Part shown: positions 30,811 to 43,199 of the stretch, piece by piece
How the letters are laid out: each line of letters opens with the position of its first letter
Position numbering within the stretch: position 1 is the first letter of the stretch
Assembly (NCBI GenBank): GCA_036785325.1
Contig: JAXIVH010000030.1
Coordinates: 3,437,580-3,501,579 of the forward strand
Length of the DNA stretch: 64,000 nucleotides
Direction: 5' to 3'
Origin: Urophycis tenuis
Lineage: Eukaryota > Chordata > Actinopteri > Gadiformes > Phycidae
Notes under the pieces: model-generated
The model's database searches: none
Seen by the model: only the letters and a program-made list of their open reading frames with translations
What the model was told of the DNA's origin: nothing
Made by a program: the position numbers and the translations under genes

Positions 30811-32769
30811 TATAATGATCATCATAACTTAATAACTTCATCTTAATAATAATAACAACTTAATAACTTAATCATAACACTTTAAAAAGTTTCACAAAAT
30901 CAGACATAATATATAAATAGACGATGCATTCCCCCAAAATCCCCCAAATTAAACTTTTATGAAACGTTTTCTCGTGATGTCTAACTTGTCATTACTACAT
31001 ACAAAGTGTTCCCATATACATGTAGGAGCCTCATTACTGTCGTGCAACAAATAAAAGCAACGTTATCGTAAAAGGGGAGCATGCACTGCACGTCCACAAT
31101 GCCCACGTTCACGCGCGAAGTGCCCGCGGACAGGACATCATTGCGCTTGTGGCGCTTGCCCGGTGCTGTGAGTCGCGCGCTCTCAGCCCTAGGCAGCCAC
31201 CACGCATAACTAGTCCTACATGCTCCAATTTTCTGCGAGCGTTCCATTGGTATTTATAGTGGGCACGCACGGATGGTAATCCAGTAACGGTGCTTGTTTT
31301 ACCAAATTGGTGGAAAGAGGCTACCGAGGCACGAAACGTTCTTGTTTTATATGTCACATGGTATTTTGCTTTTTTTTTGTTGCCAAATTGCCAATCGCTG
31401 TAGGCTATTTTACAAAGAAACGGCCGCAGGCAGAAGGTCTCACGGGAGATGGAACGTTCGGTTGATCTTGGTTACCTTCAAACAATTTGGATGAATAACG
31501 GCTTCTGTTGGCATTAGAACATGGATCAAATAGCCAACATCAGTTACTGACGGTATTTCTCCATATAATATAATATACTTTAATAACATACTTCCTACGG
31601 GCACTGCACTAGTATATTTAATTAAAAAAAATAAAAAAATTAAAAAATTAAAAAAAAGTCAATATACTGCAACATGATAAAACCGGTTGTTTTACCATTT
31701 AGACGCGACTAAATCATTGCAGAATACCATGTGGCCACACGGTGCTGCTGTGGTACGATGCGCTCTTCATAGAGATCATTAGAGGCTCAGTGAATTTACT
31801 GTTACACAATGTATAACACCATAGCACCATAGCACCATGACTGACATTCAGAAGTTAAACTAGTAGTTAAACTACTAGAATTTCATTTCAATTCAGTCGG
31901 GTGATAAGATAAGATAAGATAAGATATTTATTAATCCCCCTTTGGAGAAATTTGCGGTGACCAGCAGTATAGTGGGATAAAAGGAGTAGCCTACAATAAA
32001 AACCAGAGTATACATACAATAAATAAATTTACCAATATGAGATAAAATTATATAAAAAGCTATTCTAATAGGCCTAAGATAAAATAAACCATAGGCTACT
32101 ATATACATTGTAACCTTCCTTTTGTAGATGACCTGTGCATCGATAGATAAAGATGACTAAAGTGTAAATATAAATATTAATGTGCCAGTGTGCAGGATTC
32201 CTGAGGTAATGGAAGAAATAAATAACGATGGTTTAAGCAACGGACAGTCCTGAGGTGTGGGGTGTGGTGTTTAGTCCATTATCAGGAGAAAATTAACTAT
32301 AAAAGCCTGATGAAGTACAGACTGTGGTTAGGGAATGTGGTTACTGCATGTCTTGTGTGAATAATATTGTATTCAGCAATGCATAAGTAAGAGTATAAAC
32401 AGGCGTGAAGACACACCATAGGCTGTGGTAATTAACGCTGTTTATTCCCTCGTACGCCTCCCCAAAATAAAAATAAATCCCTGCAATTCATTTTTTCTGT
32501 GTGCTTGCAACATCCCACAGCAGAGCTGAAACCACATGCCTTAAACAAGGAAGACATGGCTTCATCCGTCATGAAAGATGCAGCAGCGACGTCATCCTCA
32601 AACACCGCTGCCAGCCGCTGCCCGCCACCTGCCAGCTCCTCCATGACGTCACAAGTCCACTCCCATCCTCTCCCCACTCGCCCTCCTGCGGGTGTAGACC
32701 TCGCACTACAGACTGATGGAGCGCAGTTACCTCTCAGTCTCTCGTGCGGTGCTGAGCGGTGACAGCGCG

Positions 32770-32838
32770 CCGTCGTCGCCTCCTCCCTCCCTCCACCTCC
32801 TCCTCCTCCTCCCGGTCCTCCTCCTCCTCCTCTTCCTC
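32770..32838. repeat. (TCC)n tract in copy B
   Basis: About 70 bp counterpart of the 190-bp tract in copy A. Confidence 0.9.
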
Positions 32839-32928
32839 CGTGGGATCATTAAGTGCCTCGATTCATTGCTCATTCATTGTTATTATCAAACATCAAGACT
32901 TTCTTTGATTGACTTCTTATTGTTATAT

Positions 32929-33275
32929 GTTACTATTCTTTTTTTTTTTTGTTTTTTCGAGCCTCATAATTGTCGTGCCAAAAATAACAGCAACGTTTTC
33001 TAAACGATAGCATATGGTTAAGTGTTGTTGGAAAAGGTGACAGGAAAAGGGCAGCATGTAGTGTACACCAGGTACCGTGCCCACATACATAGGCAGCGCG
33101 ACGCGGACATCCCACCATCACTGGTGACTCGCGGTTGTGTGAGCTTGCGGCCTAAGTAGACACTAACTAGTGACTAGGCCTGCACACTCCATTAGCATAG
33201 GGTTTAGTGTTATTGGACAATGTGACATGAAACTACCTCAGCTGGTCGACTGGTACCTCCATCACTAAAAGGAGG
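32929..33275. other. No gene seen
   Basis: AT-rich sequence with a T10 run near 32940. I see no coding or repeat family that I can name. Confidence 0.5.
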
Positions 33276-33282
33276 AAAAGGT

Positions 33283-33430
33283 CAGGCGGTGAAATCACAA
33301 CTCTTTTCCGTTTTGGCACAGAAGTGGTGGAACGAGCTCCCTGCCAATGTCAGCACTGCGGAGTCACTCCCCATCTTCAGGAAGAGACTCAAGACTCACT
33401 TGTTCAGAGTTCACCTGAACCATGCATACC
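33283..33430 (+). pseudogene. LINE ORF2 C-terminal fragment
   Basis: Frame with SQLFSVLAQKWWNELPANV and ESLPIFRKRLKTHLF, the recurrent C-terminal ending of L2/CR1/Rex1-type LINE proteins in fish. About 45 codons are recognisable, followed by a degenerate 3' region to about 33550. Confidence 0.65.
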
Positions 33431-33555
33431 ATCCATCCTCTAACACCCTCCCCTCATGCACTTGTACTTTGCACGACTTAGCACTTTATAATTGCTCTTT
33501 GTATCTTGGCACTTTGCATCATAGGCCAGAGATGTTGTATACTAGCAATGGTTAA

Positions 33556-33948
33556 CATAGCAATTGAAATGCTTGAAACTTGTTCTGGTGACTTGCTTAC
33601 TGTATTAACAGCAATTATATGTTTCACCGTCTTCTGACAAATCAAGTTGTACAGTTGCTTTGGACAAAAGCTAAATACCCTAAATGAAAAAGGGTGGCAT
33701 GTAGTGTGCATTATTATTATGTTATTATTGTTATACAATGTCCACCGGCATGCACTTAATGCCATTGAATTGACCTTTTGTCTTGAATAATTCTGAATGT
33801 CAAACAATTACTGGAATATTAAAATTATTTGGTTATAAAGAGCTTGTTGTGGGAAGGGATCAGCTTAAAGACTTGATTAAATGTGTTAGGCAGCACATTT
33901 TGTTTAGAAGTCCTTCATAATGTGATAATGTGACAACTAATTGATGCA

Positions 33949-34024
<76 letters not shown>

Positions 34025-34418
34025 CATAGAATGCAGCAGTACATTGGTGTCTCCAGAGCCTCTATGATGTCATAATAAGGCCCATTCCAAGGCAGCCTAG
34101 AAGAAGACCCAGTCTTCCATTTGAGGCATTACATGTTTGTCGAGCAGAGAGATAGTAAGGATAATTCAGCTGTGAATCATTATTCCCAGACAATAATTCA
34201 TTACTTGAACTCTTCTCAGCGATTGAAGCAAGCATGTTGTGCTGGTCTTGGTGTAAGGTATGTAACCAGAGAACCACTGAAACAATTTGGACATGAAATT
34301 CAACAGCTCTTAGAATTCAAATTTGATCTTGTTACTTTGCTGTGAAAAGAAAAGTACATATACTGTACATGTAACTTTTGTATTAACAATTGTTCTGTGG
34401 TATTTCTACTGTCAACAG
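33556..34418. other. Non-coding, with a (CA)n tract
   Basis: No coding similarity recognised. A (CA)n repeat with one interruption lies at 33953-34022. Confidence 0.6.
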
Positions 34419-36547
34419 GTGAAGGTGAGTCCTGAAGCAGTTCAGGACCAACCAACACCTTGCAGCCAGCAGAGGAGGTAAATACAATCCATCTTTATTC
34501 ACAATCAATATAAATTGTTTGCCTGTGGGATTGTGGGTGAATTTATGAAAAGTTACACCTTTATGTGAACTCTCTACATGTTAATAATATCAACCAATCA
34601 CATCACAGCGTTACAGCTCTTTTCCCACACGTATGTTTATGAAACACATCCCAGTGTATCGGTGCACATGATGAGGTTTCTCTGTGTTTCTCTGTAGCGT
34701 CAGCACACTGAGAGACTCCATCAGTAGTGATGGAGTCCCAGACTCCGTGGTGTCCGTCTCCTCCACCCAGGCAGCCCCAGCTCCTCCACCTGAGACCGGG
34801 CACCAACCCAAGAGGTGGTGGACGCACTGGGGGTGGCTGCGTCAGATTGGCCTCCCCAAGGTTGGTCTCACTCTTACTGAACTAATAAGTCTTATTCTAG
34901 TCTCATGGTCCGTTCTGGTCCTCCTGTTTGTGTCAGGAGGACCACGACCAAAACAAGGTTGTTGTGTCACCTTAGCCTACACAAGATGAATGACCTCATA
35001 AGGTCTTTATGTTTTACTGAAATGGTTCACTCACCATGACTGTTATGATGTTACTTGCAGCAGCGAAAACGCGAGCCGACATTGGCCGGAGGAGAGGACC
35101 CTGCTGGTGGTCAGCTCAGGTAACACATAACTGACCCATCATTTACACACCAGACCCATCTCCACTGTTGTTACTCTTACTATGTATTCATTTAATCATA
35201 CTTATTTATATTCTGTGTACCGTATATACATTTTCTACACCAATTATAACTGATTTTTTACTTCTTCTGGTTTCAGTATTATTATACATTTTCCATCTTT
35301 AGCAGATCATTATTTTTTTATGAGCATTCAGAATCTGGACGTGTGTGTGTGTATGTGTGTGTGCTGTATTGTCCTTACCAGTGAGAGTTCGCTGAACATC
35401 ACATCATTGACCATCGCCCCCTCCAAGGCCGATCTGATTGGCCCAGAGATGGCCCAGATCAGCCCATCAACGGCCCAGATCAGCCCATCAACGGCCCAGA
35501 GCGGCCCAGTCATGGGCGTGGGTTCCAGGCCGGCAGCCCCCACCGAGGCATGGGGGCTCCAGGAGGATGGAGCCCAGGCAGCCCCAGCTCCTCCACCTGA
35601 GACCGGGCACCAACCCAAGAGGTGGTGGACGCAGTGGGGGTGGCTGCGTCAGATTGGCCTCCCCAAGGTTGGTCTCACTCTTACTGAACTAATAAGTCTT
35701 ATTCTAGTCTCATGGTCCGTCGTGGTCCTCCTGTGTCCTCCAAAGTCAGACTGATTTATTTTGGTCACCTTAGCCTATATCAGATAAATGACCTTAGGTC
35801 ATATTTATTTTACTGAAATGGTTCACTCACAATGACTGTTATAATGTCACTTGTAGCAGCGAAGACGCAAGCCGACGTTGGCCGGAGGAAAGAGCCCTGC
35901 TGGTGGTCAGCTCAGGTAACACATAACTGATCCATCATTTACACACACAAGGCCCATCCCCGCTGTTGTTACTCTGACTCTGTATTAATTCATTTATTAA
36001 ACTGTATGTGTGTGTGTGTTGCATTGTCCTTACCAGTGAGAGTTCGCTGAACATCGCCCCCTCCGAGGCTGATCTGACCAGCCCATCAACGTCCCAGAGC
36101 GGCCCAGTCACAGGCGTGGGTTCCAGGCCGGCAGCGCCCAGAAGGGGACGGTGGCGCCAAGACGATGGAGCCGCTACCCAGTGGTAGGTGGAGAGGACCT
36201 CTGGTGACCTCTGGTGACCTCTGTTAATGCATCTCTAGATAATCCACTCCAAATTGGATTAAAGCGTCTTCAATAAAACAACTAAACACAAAATGTACAA
36301 ATAATAATATTACTGTTATCTAAATACACACTGCGCCTGATTCTTTTTTGATAGTTCTGCAGTGAGGTGAAGCCTTGCTGCTTACTTATTGTTACATGTG
36401 TGTTATGTTTCTCAGGCTCCCCAACCGGTCACAGACCTGCTACCTGAACTCCACCCTGCAGAATCTCCTGACCGTGAGGGGGTTCAGTCAGGAGATAGAG
36501 CAGATGCAGTGGGATTGGAGTTTAGTCCCCTCTGCACGGTTGCTTAG
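34419..36547 (+). pseudogene. USP37-type protease gene copy 1: N-terminal exons and Cys-box exon
   Basis: Exons with clean GT/AG borders: 34419-34477, 34698-34860, 35061-35119, 35382-35667, 35857-35915, 36037-36183 and 36416-36547. The exon types alternate: a 59-nt exon ending LAGG..AGGQLR, and longer Pro-rich exons ending RWW..WGWLRQIGLPK or GAATQW. So the N-terminal module is itself duplicated. The last exon carries the catalytic Cys box (PNRSQTCYLNSTLQNLL). Just after it a (CA)n tract (36597-36634) joins to part of an upstream-type exon, so exons for the rest of the protease domain are missing from this copy. It could serve as the 5' end of the following copy by splicing. Confidence 0.65.
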
Positions 36548-36577
36548 GTACACACACCTGCATGCACGTGCGCACAA

Positions 36578-36596
<19 letters not shown>

Positions 36597-36634
<38 letters not shown>
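36597..36634. repeat. (CA)n at USP copy 1/2 junction
   Basis: The intron after the copy-1 Cys-box exon is replaced at this tract by sequence that belongs before an N-terminal exon (ccaaagccgaagttggccgg). This marks a rearrangement breakpoint. Confidence 0.85.
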
Positions 36635-36635
<1 letters not shown>

Positions 36636-36807
36636 CCAAAGCCGAAGTTGGCCGGAGGAAAGAGCCACCCTGGTGGTGGTCAGCTCAGGTAACACATAAC
36701 TGACCCATCATTTACACACACAAGGCCCATCCCCGCTGTTGTTACTCTGACTATGTATTAATTCATTCATCAAACTGTATGTGTGTGTGTTGCATTGTCC
36801 TTACCAG

Positions 36808-39800
36808 TGAGAGTTCGCTGAACATCGTCCCCTCCGAGGCTGATCTGACCAGCCCATCAACGGCCCAGAGCGGCCCAGTCACAGGCGTGGGCTCCAAGCC
36901 GGCAGCGCCCAAAAGGGTACCGTGGCTCCAAGGTGATGGAGCCGCTACCCAGTGGTAGGTGGAGAGGACCTCTGGTGACCTCTGGCGACCTCTGGTGACC
37001 TCTGTTAATGCATCTCTAGATAATCCACTCCAAATTGGATTAAAGTGTCTTTGATAAAACAACTAAACACAAACTGTTTGTCTGTAATTGAACACCAAGT
37101 AACACTAGGACCCCCTGGAGGGACTGTCAGAGTGATGGGATGCGGGCCGGACCCTCCACAGACGGGGCCTTTGTCGGGGGGCCTGTGTTCCAGTCTGGTG
37201 GCGTCCTCACCAGGCAGCCCGCCCCCCCTCGCCTCACAGAGGAGCAGCTGGAGTTCTTGGGGTGAGTTCTGGATGGATGGGCTCATACACACCAACCCAT
37301 AGCACACACACCAGGAGTATCCACTGCGGGGGTCATTTCTAGCAAGTTGGTTTGATGAACTGATTATAAATGTGCTGCCACTGAATTCCACTAGATGGTG
37401 GTCACACACATGAAGGAGGCTGCACCACCTCTGTAGCTCCATATTGGCGTATTAAAGGGTAAAGGGTAAAGGAGCATTTAGCAGACGCTTAATGTGGAGG
37501 AGGGGGATCAAGGGGTTCGAACCACCGACCCTACGGTTAGTGGAGGACCTGCTCTGTCCACCCGCTCTACCCACTGAGCTAATGCCGCCCCACTATTAGT
37601 AATATAAATGCATATAAGAATTGCACCTTTTAATATTAAAAGTACACATTACACTGATAATTGTGCTGCAGTTTAAGAATAGCACTTACATTTTAATAAA
37701 GTTTTAACAAAGTGATAAATTCATCATCATTTTACGAAGATGGGAACTAATATCACCAAGTAAAATGGTGTCTCAAAATTGTACAAATGATAATATTACT
37801 GTTATCTGACTACATACTGCATCTGGTTATTTATTGTTAATTCTGCAGTGAGGTGAAGTTTTGCTGCTTACTTATTGTTATGTGTGTGTTATGTTTCTCA
37901 GGCTCCCCAACCTGTCACAGACCTGCTACCTGAACTCCACCCTGCAGAGTCTCCTGACCGTGAGGGTGTTCAGTCAGGAGATAGAGCAGATGCAGTGGGC
38001 TTGGAGTTTAGTCCGCTCTGCACGGTTGCTTAGGTACACACACCTGCATGCACGTGTGCACACACACACACACACACATATGCATGCACACACATGCTTC
38101 TACCTTGAAGTACTTTCTTTTCTCCAGGGAGTTTGTGTCCATCGGGGCGTTGCGTCACTCCGGCAGCATTGACCAGAAAATAGCCGCGCTGAGTTCCTTC
38201 AAGACGAGTGTCGCACAGCAGGCCCCAGAGTTCAGGGGCAATGGACAAAAAGTGAGTCCACCACTACACAAACACTTCTCCATCAACATCACATAAACAC
38301 ACAAACTGATGAATCACATCCCTCTGTAGGTGATTTAGGCTTACACCTCATACAAATATGTAGCAAGTGTCTTGTGCATTTATCTGTTTTATTCAATATG
38401 TCTTTGTTTGTGTTTGTGTTTGGTAGGATGCCCATGAGTTCCTCACCTGCCTGCTGCACCAGGTGCAGACTCTGTCCACCCTACTGACGTCAGCAGCTCT
38501 GCACATGGTGGGAAGGACCTACAACTGCCCCGTGGAGGCTCACCTGCTCTTTCAGATGTTGAACACCAGGACCTGCATCGGGTAACTCAACACATTACTT
38601 GCACAGGAAAAGGCATTTCTGTGAATCACAGCGGTGCATTTGAGATGGCAGATCTTAACACATAAGTACTGTACACTGGTTGCTTACAATAATGTAAATC
38701 AAAGACATAAAAAAAATAAAAATAAAAAACATTGACCCATGTGCGTTACCCGCGATTCCAGAGGCGCCTAGTAGCTGTAGCTGTATGACCTGCTCTTGGC
38801 CAGCCGTCTTCATGACTGTCTCACGTATGTTGCTCTGTGTTAGATGTGATGGCCAGTCCTCATCCATGGAGGTCTTCACCAGCCTGTCCCTGGACCTGGA
38901 GCCTGGAGGCTCGGTGAGCCAGGCCCTGGACAGATACCTCACGGTCAGTGATCTCACTTGACATCATGGGTCCACCTGGTTGTCCCTGATCATCCACCCT
39001 TTGATGCTTCTGTATGTTGATGATGTTGTTGCTGTTCTATGTGAGGGTGAAACCGAGGCCTGTGTTGTTGTGTTGTTGTGTTGCAGGAGAACTTTCTGGA
39101 ATACGCCTGCCAGTGCGGAGCCAAAACATCTGGCTTGCAGCCCAGCTTCCTCACCCTGCCTAAGTGAGTGGTAGTACTAGCTCCAGATAATGATACACAG
39201 GATGGTTTTATTTCCAGCGTTTGTTGTAACACTAAGGTGGATATTGTAGTGGTTCCAGTGGGTTTCAAACTCTGTGTGCTACCAACCACTAACTCATTTG
39301 GTCTGCTGTCAGAACAGATGGATCTTTGTTTTGTAACTCACTCTCCTCTTGTCTCCTGCAGTGTCCTGGTCCTCCACCTCAAACGCTTCCGGTTCACCCT
39401 CACTGGGAGAATGCAGAAGGTGGACTATGAAGTCCTCCTGTCCAGAGACCTGGAACTCAGTATTGGTACAGGTGCTGTTAGCTTTGTCACTATCCTGCTC
39501 AAAACAGCTTGTAGTTCTTATCTAGTGTTCAGTATGACGCACACATGAAGTGAATGTACAAGGACAGACATAGACAGAGGATATGTTGATTTGAAGAGCT
39601 GAATTGAGCAATGTGTATTGCCTTTACTAACCCTTCAAATTATAAATTTACCAATACAGAGGCAGGGAATGAGGACAGCAATGCCATGGTAAGACGAAGA
39701 GAGGTAGAAAAAAAGGGAGAAAAAGGGAGAGGGAGAGAGAGAAAGATAATGATATACACTTAGAATGCTCTAGCTAATATAAAACAATTGAGACACCTTA

Positions 39801-39975
39801 ACTTTAACTTAACCTCAACTGTTGGATAGATTAAATTAGATAAGTAGCAGAACATGTACTCTGTGTGTTTCCATGTTGTCAGTCTTTTTCTTCAGTATTA
39901 TATGCATTTCTTTGACAGGTGAAGTACAAACTAGTTAGTGTACTCAGCCACATAGGCTCCAGTGCTAACTCAGGT

Positions 39976-40017
<42 letters not shown>

Positions 40018-40393
40018 CTCACTTTCAGAGTGTAGTGTATGAAAATGTAAATTATTACATAATTGTTTATTGATTATTGTATGATTGGTGATTGATAATT
40101 GTATGACTGATTGTTGATATTGATTATTGTATTGTATTGATTATGGATTGATTATTATTTCATGAATTATTTGTGTATGATTGTGCACATCACAAATTAA
40201 TCTTTGAAATATTGAATCCTCAAACCCTCTCCCAGGTCATTACATCAGTGAGGGGGTCTATAAGGAAAGTGAAGCCAACCACCTGCAGGCCCAGTGGCTG
40301 TGTTTCAATGACCTACGGGTGTCACGCACCACCGGCAGGGAGGTCTGTAGCCGGCGGCAACGCACAGCCTACCTGCTGTTCTACCAGCGACAG
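36808..40393 (+). CDS. USP37-type ubiquitin-specific protease, copy with complete catalytic domain
   Basis: Spliced deubiquitinase gene. Exons, all with GT/AG borders: 36808-36954 (...GAATQW), 37109-37261 (TEEQLEFLG), 37902-38033 (Cys box, LPNLSQTCYLNSTLQSLL), 38128-38251, 38427-38581 (DAHEFLTCLLHQ), 38844-38943 (CDGQSSS...LSLDL), 39087-39163 (CQCGAKTSG), 39362-39465 (VLVLHLKRFRF), 39660-39688, 39919-39973 (SVLSHIGSS) and 40236-40393 (His box GHYISEG, then WLCFNDLRVS and AYLLFYQRQ). Frames join correctly at each border I checked. The Cys, His and Asp/Asn boxes are present and the Cys-x2-Cys pairs suggest a zinc site as in USP37/26/29. GNTC is changed to SQTC before the nucleophile. The start exon is not identified. 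The 36808 exon may be spliced from copy-1 exons. A stop follows at once if splicing continues to 40792. Confidence 0.75.
37454..37591 (-). mobile_element. tRNA-derived SINE
   Basis: On the minus strand it begins GGGGCGGCATTAGCTCAGTG (A-box-like), has GGTTCGAACCCC (B-box), and ends in a simple repeat of tttaccc. It sits in the intron between exons 37109-37261 and 37902-38033. The same intron in the next copy (around 41510) lacks it. Confidence 0.7.
39979..40013. repeat. (CA)n before the His-box exon
   Basis: Intron microsatellite of the complete copy, followed by atagactcactttc. The same flank follows the long (CA)n of copy 3 at about 42142. Confidence 0.85.
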
Positions 40394-40791
40394 GTTGGAG
40401 GATGATTTTCATATGCATTCAAAAAATGCCGTCCACTGATAGATAATCTGTGATCCAGCAGACTAGGCTTCAAATCCATACTGTGCAGACAGGCCACGAC
40501 ATACACTTAACGAAGGAAACTGGACAACTTTCTGAAAGCTTCATCGACTCGCAGAAATTAGTTTCTCTTTGGTGGAATCTCTCGAAAACAAAACAGGAAA
40601 CAGGGTGCAACTCCGCCCCTTTCTGTTTTTAGTTTCCGGCCCAGGGTCAGTGCTGTCTCACCCTCAGACGTTCTGCCGTAGCATAGCAGGACTGCTGGAT
40701 CTCAGATTAGATCCACTCTAGATAATAATGTGCTCTGATATGTATCTGATATAAATGCAGTATTCTACCATAACTTTTTCTTTGTGTCCAG

Positions 40792-41985
40792 CAGTAGAAC
40801 AGTCCTGGGTAGGGGGGGACAGGGCCCTCAGGTCTTGGGTCAGTGGGTGGGATGTTGGGGAGCAGACCAACATCCCATCCCAGAGACCCAGAGCTGTCAC
40901 GGGCGTGGGTTGCAGGCCGGCAGCCCCCACCGAGGCATGGCGGCTCCAGGAGGATGGAGCTGCTGCCCAGTGGTAGGTTGAGACGACCTCTGGTGACCTT
41001 TGGCCTCAAATCTCCACAAGGAGACCAAATTAACCTTTAGGGCAAGCACCCTTGCCCTAAACTGTATGTACTTATTAATGCATCTCTGGATAATCTGCTC
41101 TAAATTGGTTTAAAGTGTTTTTTAAGAAAACAACTAAACAGTAATAATGTGTCTGTGTTCGAACCCCAAAGGGTGCCCTTGGGGGGGTCTTTCAGAGTGA
41201 TGGGATGCGGGCCGGACCCTCCATAGACGGGGCCTTTGTAGGGGGGCCTGTGTTCCAGTCTGGTGGCGTCCTCACCAGGCAGCCCGCCCCCCCTCGCCTC
41301 ACAGAGGAACAGCTGGAGTTCTTGGGGTGAGTTCTGGATGGATGGACTCATACACACCAACCCACAGCACACACACCAGTAGTATCCACAGCAGGGGTCA
41401 TTTCTACAGCAGCAAGTTGGTTTAACAAACGGATTATAAGTGTGCTGCTGCTGACTTCCACTAGATGATGCTCACAGACATGAAGGAGGCTGCACCACCT
41501 CTGTAGCTCTATATTGGATCATTAGTAATATGAATGCAGAAAAAGAATTGCACCTTTTAATAAATTGACACATTACACTGATAATTGTACAGCAGTTAAA
41601 GAATACTACTTACATTTTAATAAAGTGTTAATAAAGAGATAAATGCATCTTCATTTTACGAAGATGGGAGCTAATATCACCAAGTAAAATGGTGTCTCAA
41701 AAATGTACAAATAATAATATTACTGTTATCTGACTACATACTGCACCTGGTTCTTTGTTGATAGTTCTGCAGTGAGGTCAAGTTTTGCTGCTTACTTATT
41801 GTTACATGTGTGTTATGTTTCTCAGGCTCCCCAACCGGTCACAGACCTGCTACCTGAACTCCACCCTGCAGAGTCTCCTGACCGTGAGGGGGTTCAGTCA
41901 GGAGATAGAGCAGATGCAGTGGGCTTGGAGTTTAGTCCGCTCTGCATGGTTGCTTAGGTACACACACCTGCATGCACGTACGCGC

Positions 41986-42066
<81 letters not shown>

Positions 42067-42509
42067 GCACACACACACACAAGCACACACATACACAAAC
42101 ATACACGTGCACACACATGCTTCTCCATTGAAGTACATACATAGACTCACTTTCCGAGTGTAATGTATGAAAATGTAGATTATTACATAATTGTTTATTG
42201 ATTATTGTATGATTGGTGATTGATAATTGTATGACTGATTATTGATATTGATTATTGTATGATTGATTGATTATTTCATGAAGGATTTGCGTATGATCGT
42301 GCACATCACAAATTATTCTTTGAAATATTGAATCCTCGAACCCTCTCCCAGGTCATTACATCAGTGAGGGGGTCTATAAGGAAAGTGAAGCCAACCACCT
42401 GCAGGCCCAGTGGCTGTGTTTCAATGACCTACGGGTGTCACGCACCACCGGCAGGGAGGTCTGTAGCCGGCGGCAACGCACAGCCTACCTGCTGTTCTAC
42501 CAGCGACAG
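40792..42509 (+). pseudogene. USP37-type protease copy 3, six middle exons missing
   Basis: Segments: 40792-40972 (...GVGCRPAAPTEAW...AAAQW), about 41200-41326 (TEEQLEFLG type), 41826-41957 (Cys box PNRSQTCYLNSTLQSLL) and then directly 42352-42509 (His box GHYISEG to AYLLFYQRQ). Exons for the DAHEF, zinc and LKRF parts are absent. The break lies in the (CA)n tract 41990-42064, whose left flank matches the intron after the Cys exon and whose right flank matches the intron before the His exon. The joined domain cannot fold as a protease. Confidence 0.75.
41990..42064. repeat. Long (CA)n at the copy-3 fusion point
   Basis: Hybrid tract: upstream flank cacacctgcatgcacg as at 38038, downstream flank acatagactcactttc as at 40013. 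Confidence 0.9.
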
Positions 42510-42776
42510 GTTGGAGGATGATTTACATATGCATTCAAAAAATGTCGTCCACTGATAGATAATCTGTGATCCAGCAGACTAGGCTTCAAATCCAACTCCG
42601 CCCCTTTCTGTTTTTAGTTTCCGGCCCAGGGTCAGTGCTGTCTCCCCCTTAGACATTCTGCCATAGCATAGCAGGACTGCTGGATCTCAGATTAGATCCA
42701 CTCTAGATAATAATGTGCTCTGATATGTATCTGATATAAATGCAGTATTCTACCATAACTTTTTCTTTGTGTCCAG

Positions 42777-42957
42777 CAGTAGAACAGTCCTGGGTAGGGG
42801 GGGACAGGGCCCTCAGGTCTTGGGTCAGTGGGTGGGATGTTGGGGAGCAGACCAACATCCCATCCCAGAGACCCAGAGCTGTCACGGGCGTGGGTTGAAG
42901 GCCGGCAGCCCCCACCGAGGCATGGCGGCTCCAGGAGGATGGAGCTGCTGCCCAGTG
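42777..42957 (+). pseudogene. USP-family exon copy with in-frame TGA
   Basis: Near-identical to 40792-40972. In the frame shared with the other copies the Cys codon TGC becomes TGA at 42896-42898, so this copy is null. Downstream (from about 43020) the sequence jumps again into the intron that precedes the His-box exon. Confidence 0.75.
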
Positions 42958-43109
42958 GTAGGTGGAGACGACCTCTGGTGACCTTTGGCCTCAAATCTCC
43001 ACAAGGAGACCAAATGCGTTTCATTCACAGGAAACACACTTTCAGAGTTTAGCGTAGAGTATTACATAATTTTGTATTGATTATTGTATGATTGGTGATT
43101 GATAATTGT

Positions 43110-43147
43110 ATGACTGATGATATATCTATATATATATCATCAGTCAT
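43110..43147. repeat. Inverted repeat, 16-bp arms, at duplication junction
   Basis: Arms atgactgatgatatat (43110-43125) and complement (43132-43147) around ctatat, exactly where the USP intron sequence changes to the next module. Confidence 0.95.
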
Positions 43148-43199
43148 CATAGATATATATATATGCATATATATACATATTTTTTGTTTTATTTTTCAC

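Larger units (their letters stand above)
28962..32928. repeat. Duplicated segment, copy B, with 1.4 kb insert
   Basis: 28962-29415 and 30830-32928 match copy A (20547-23200). The intervening 29416-30829 is absent from copy A. The TCC tract is much shorter here (32770-32838). Confidence 0.9.
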
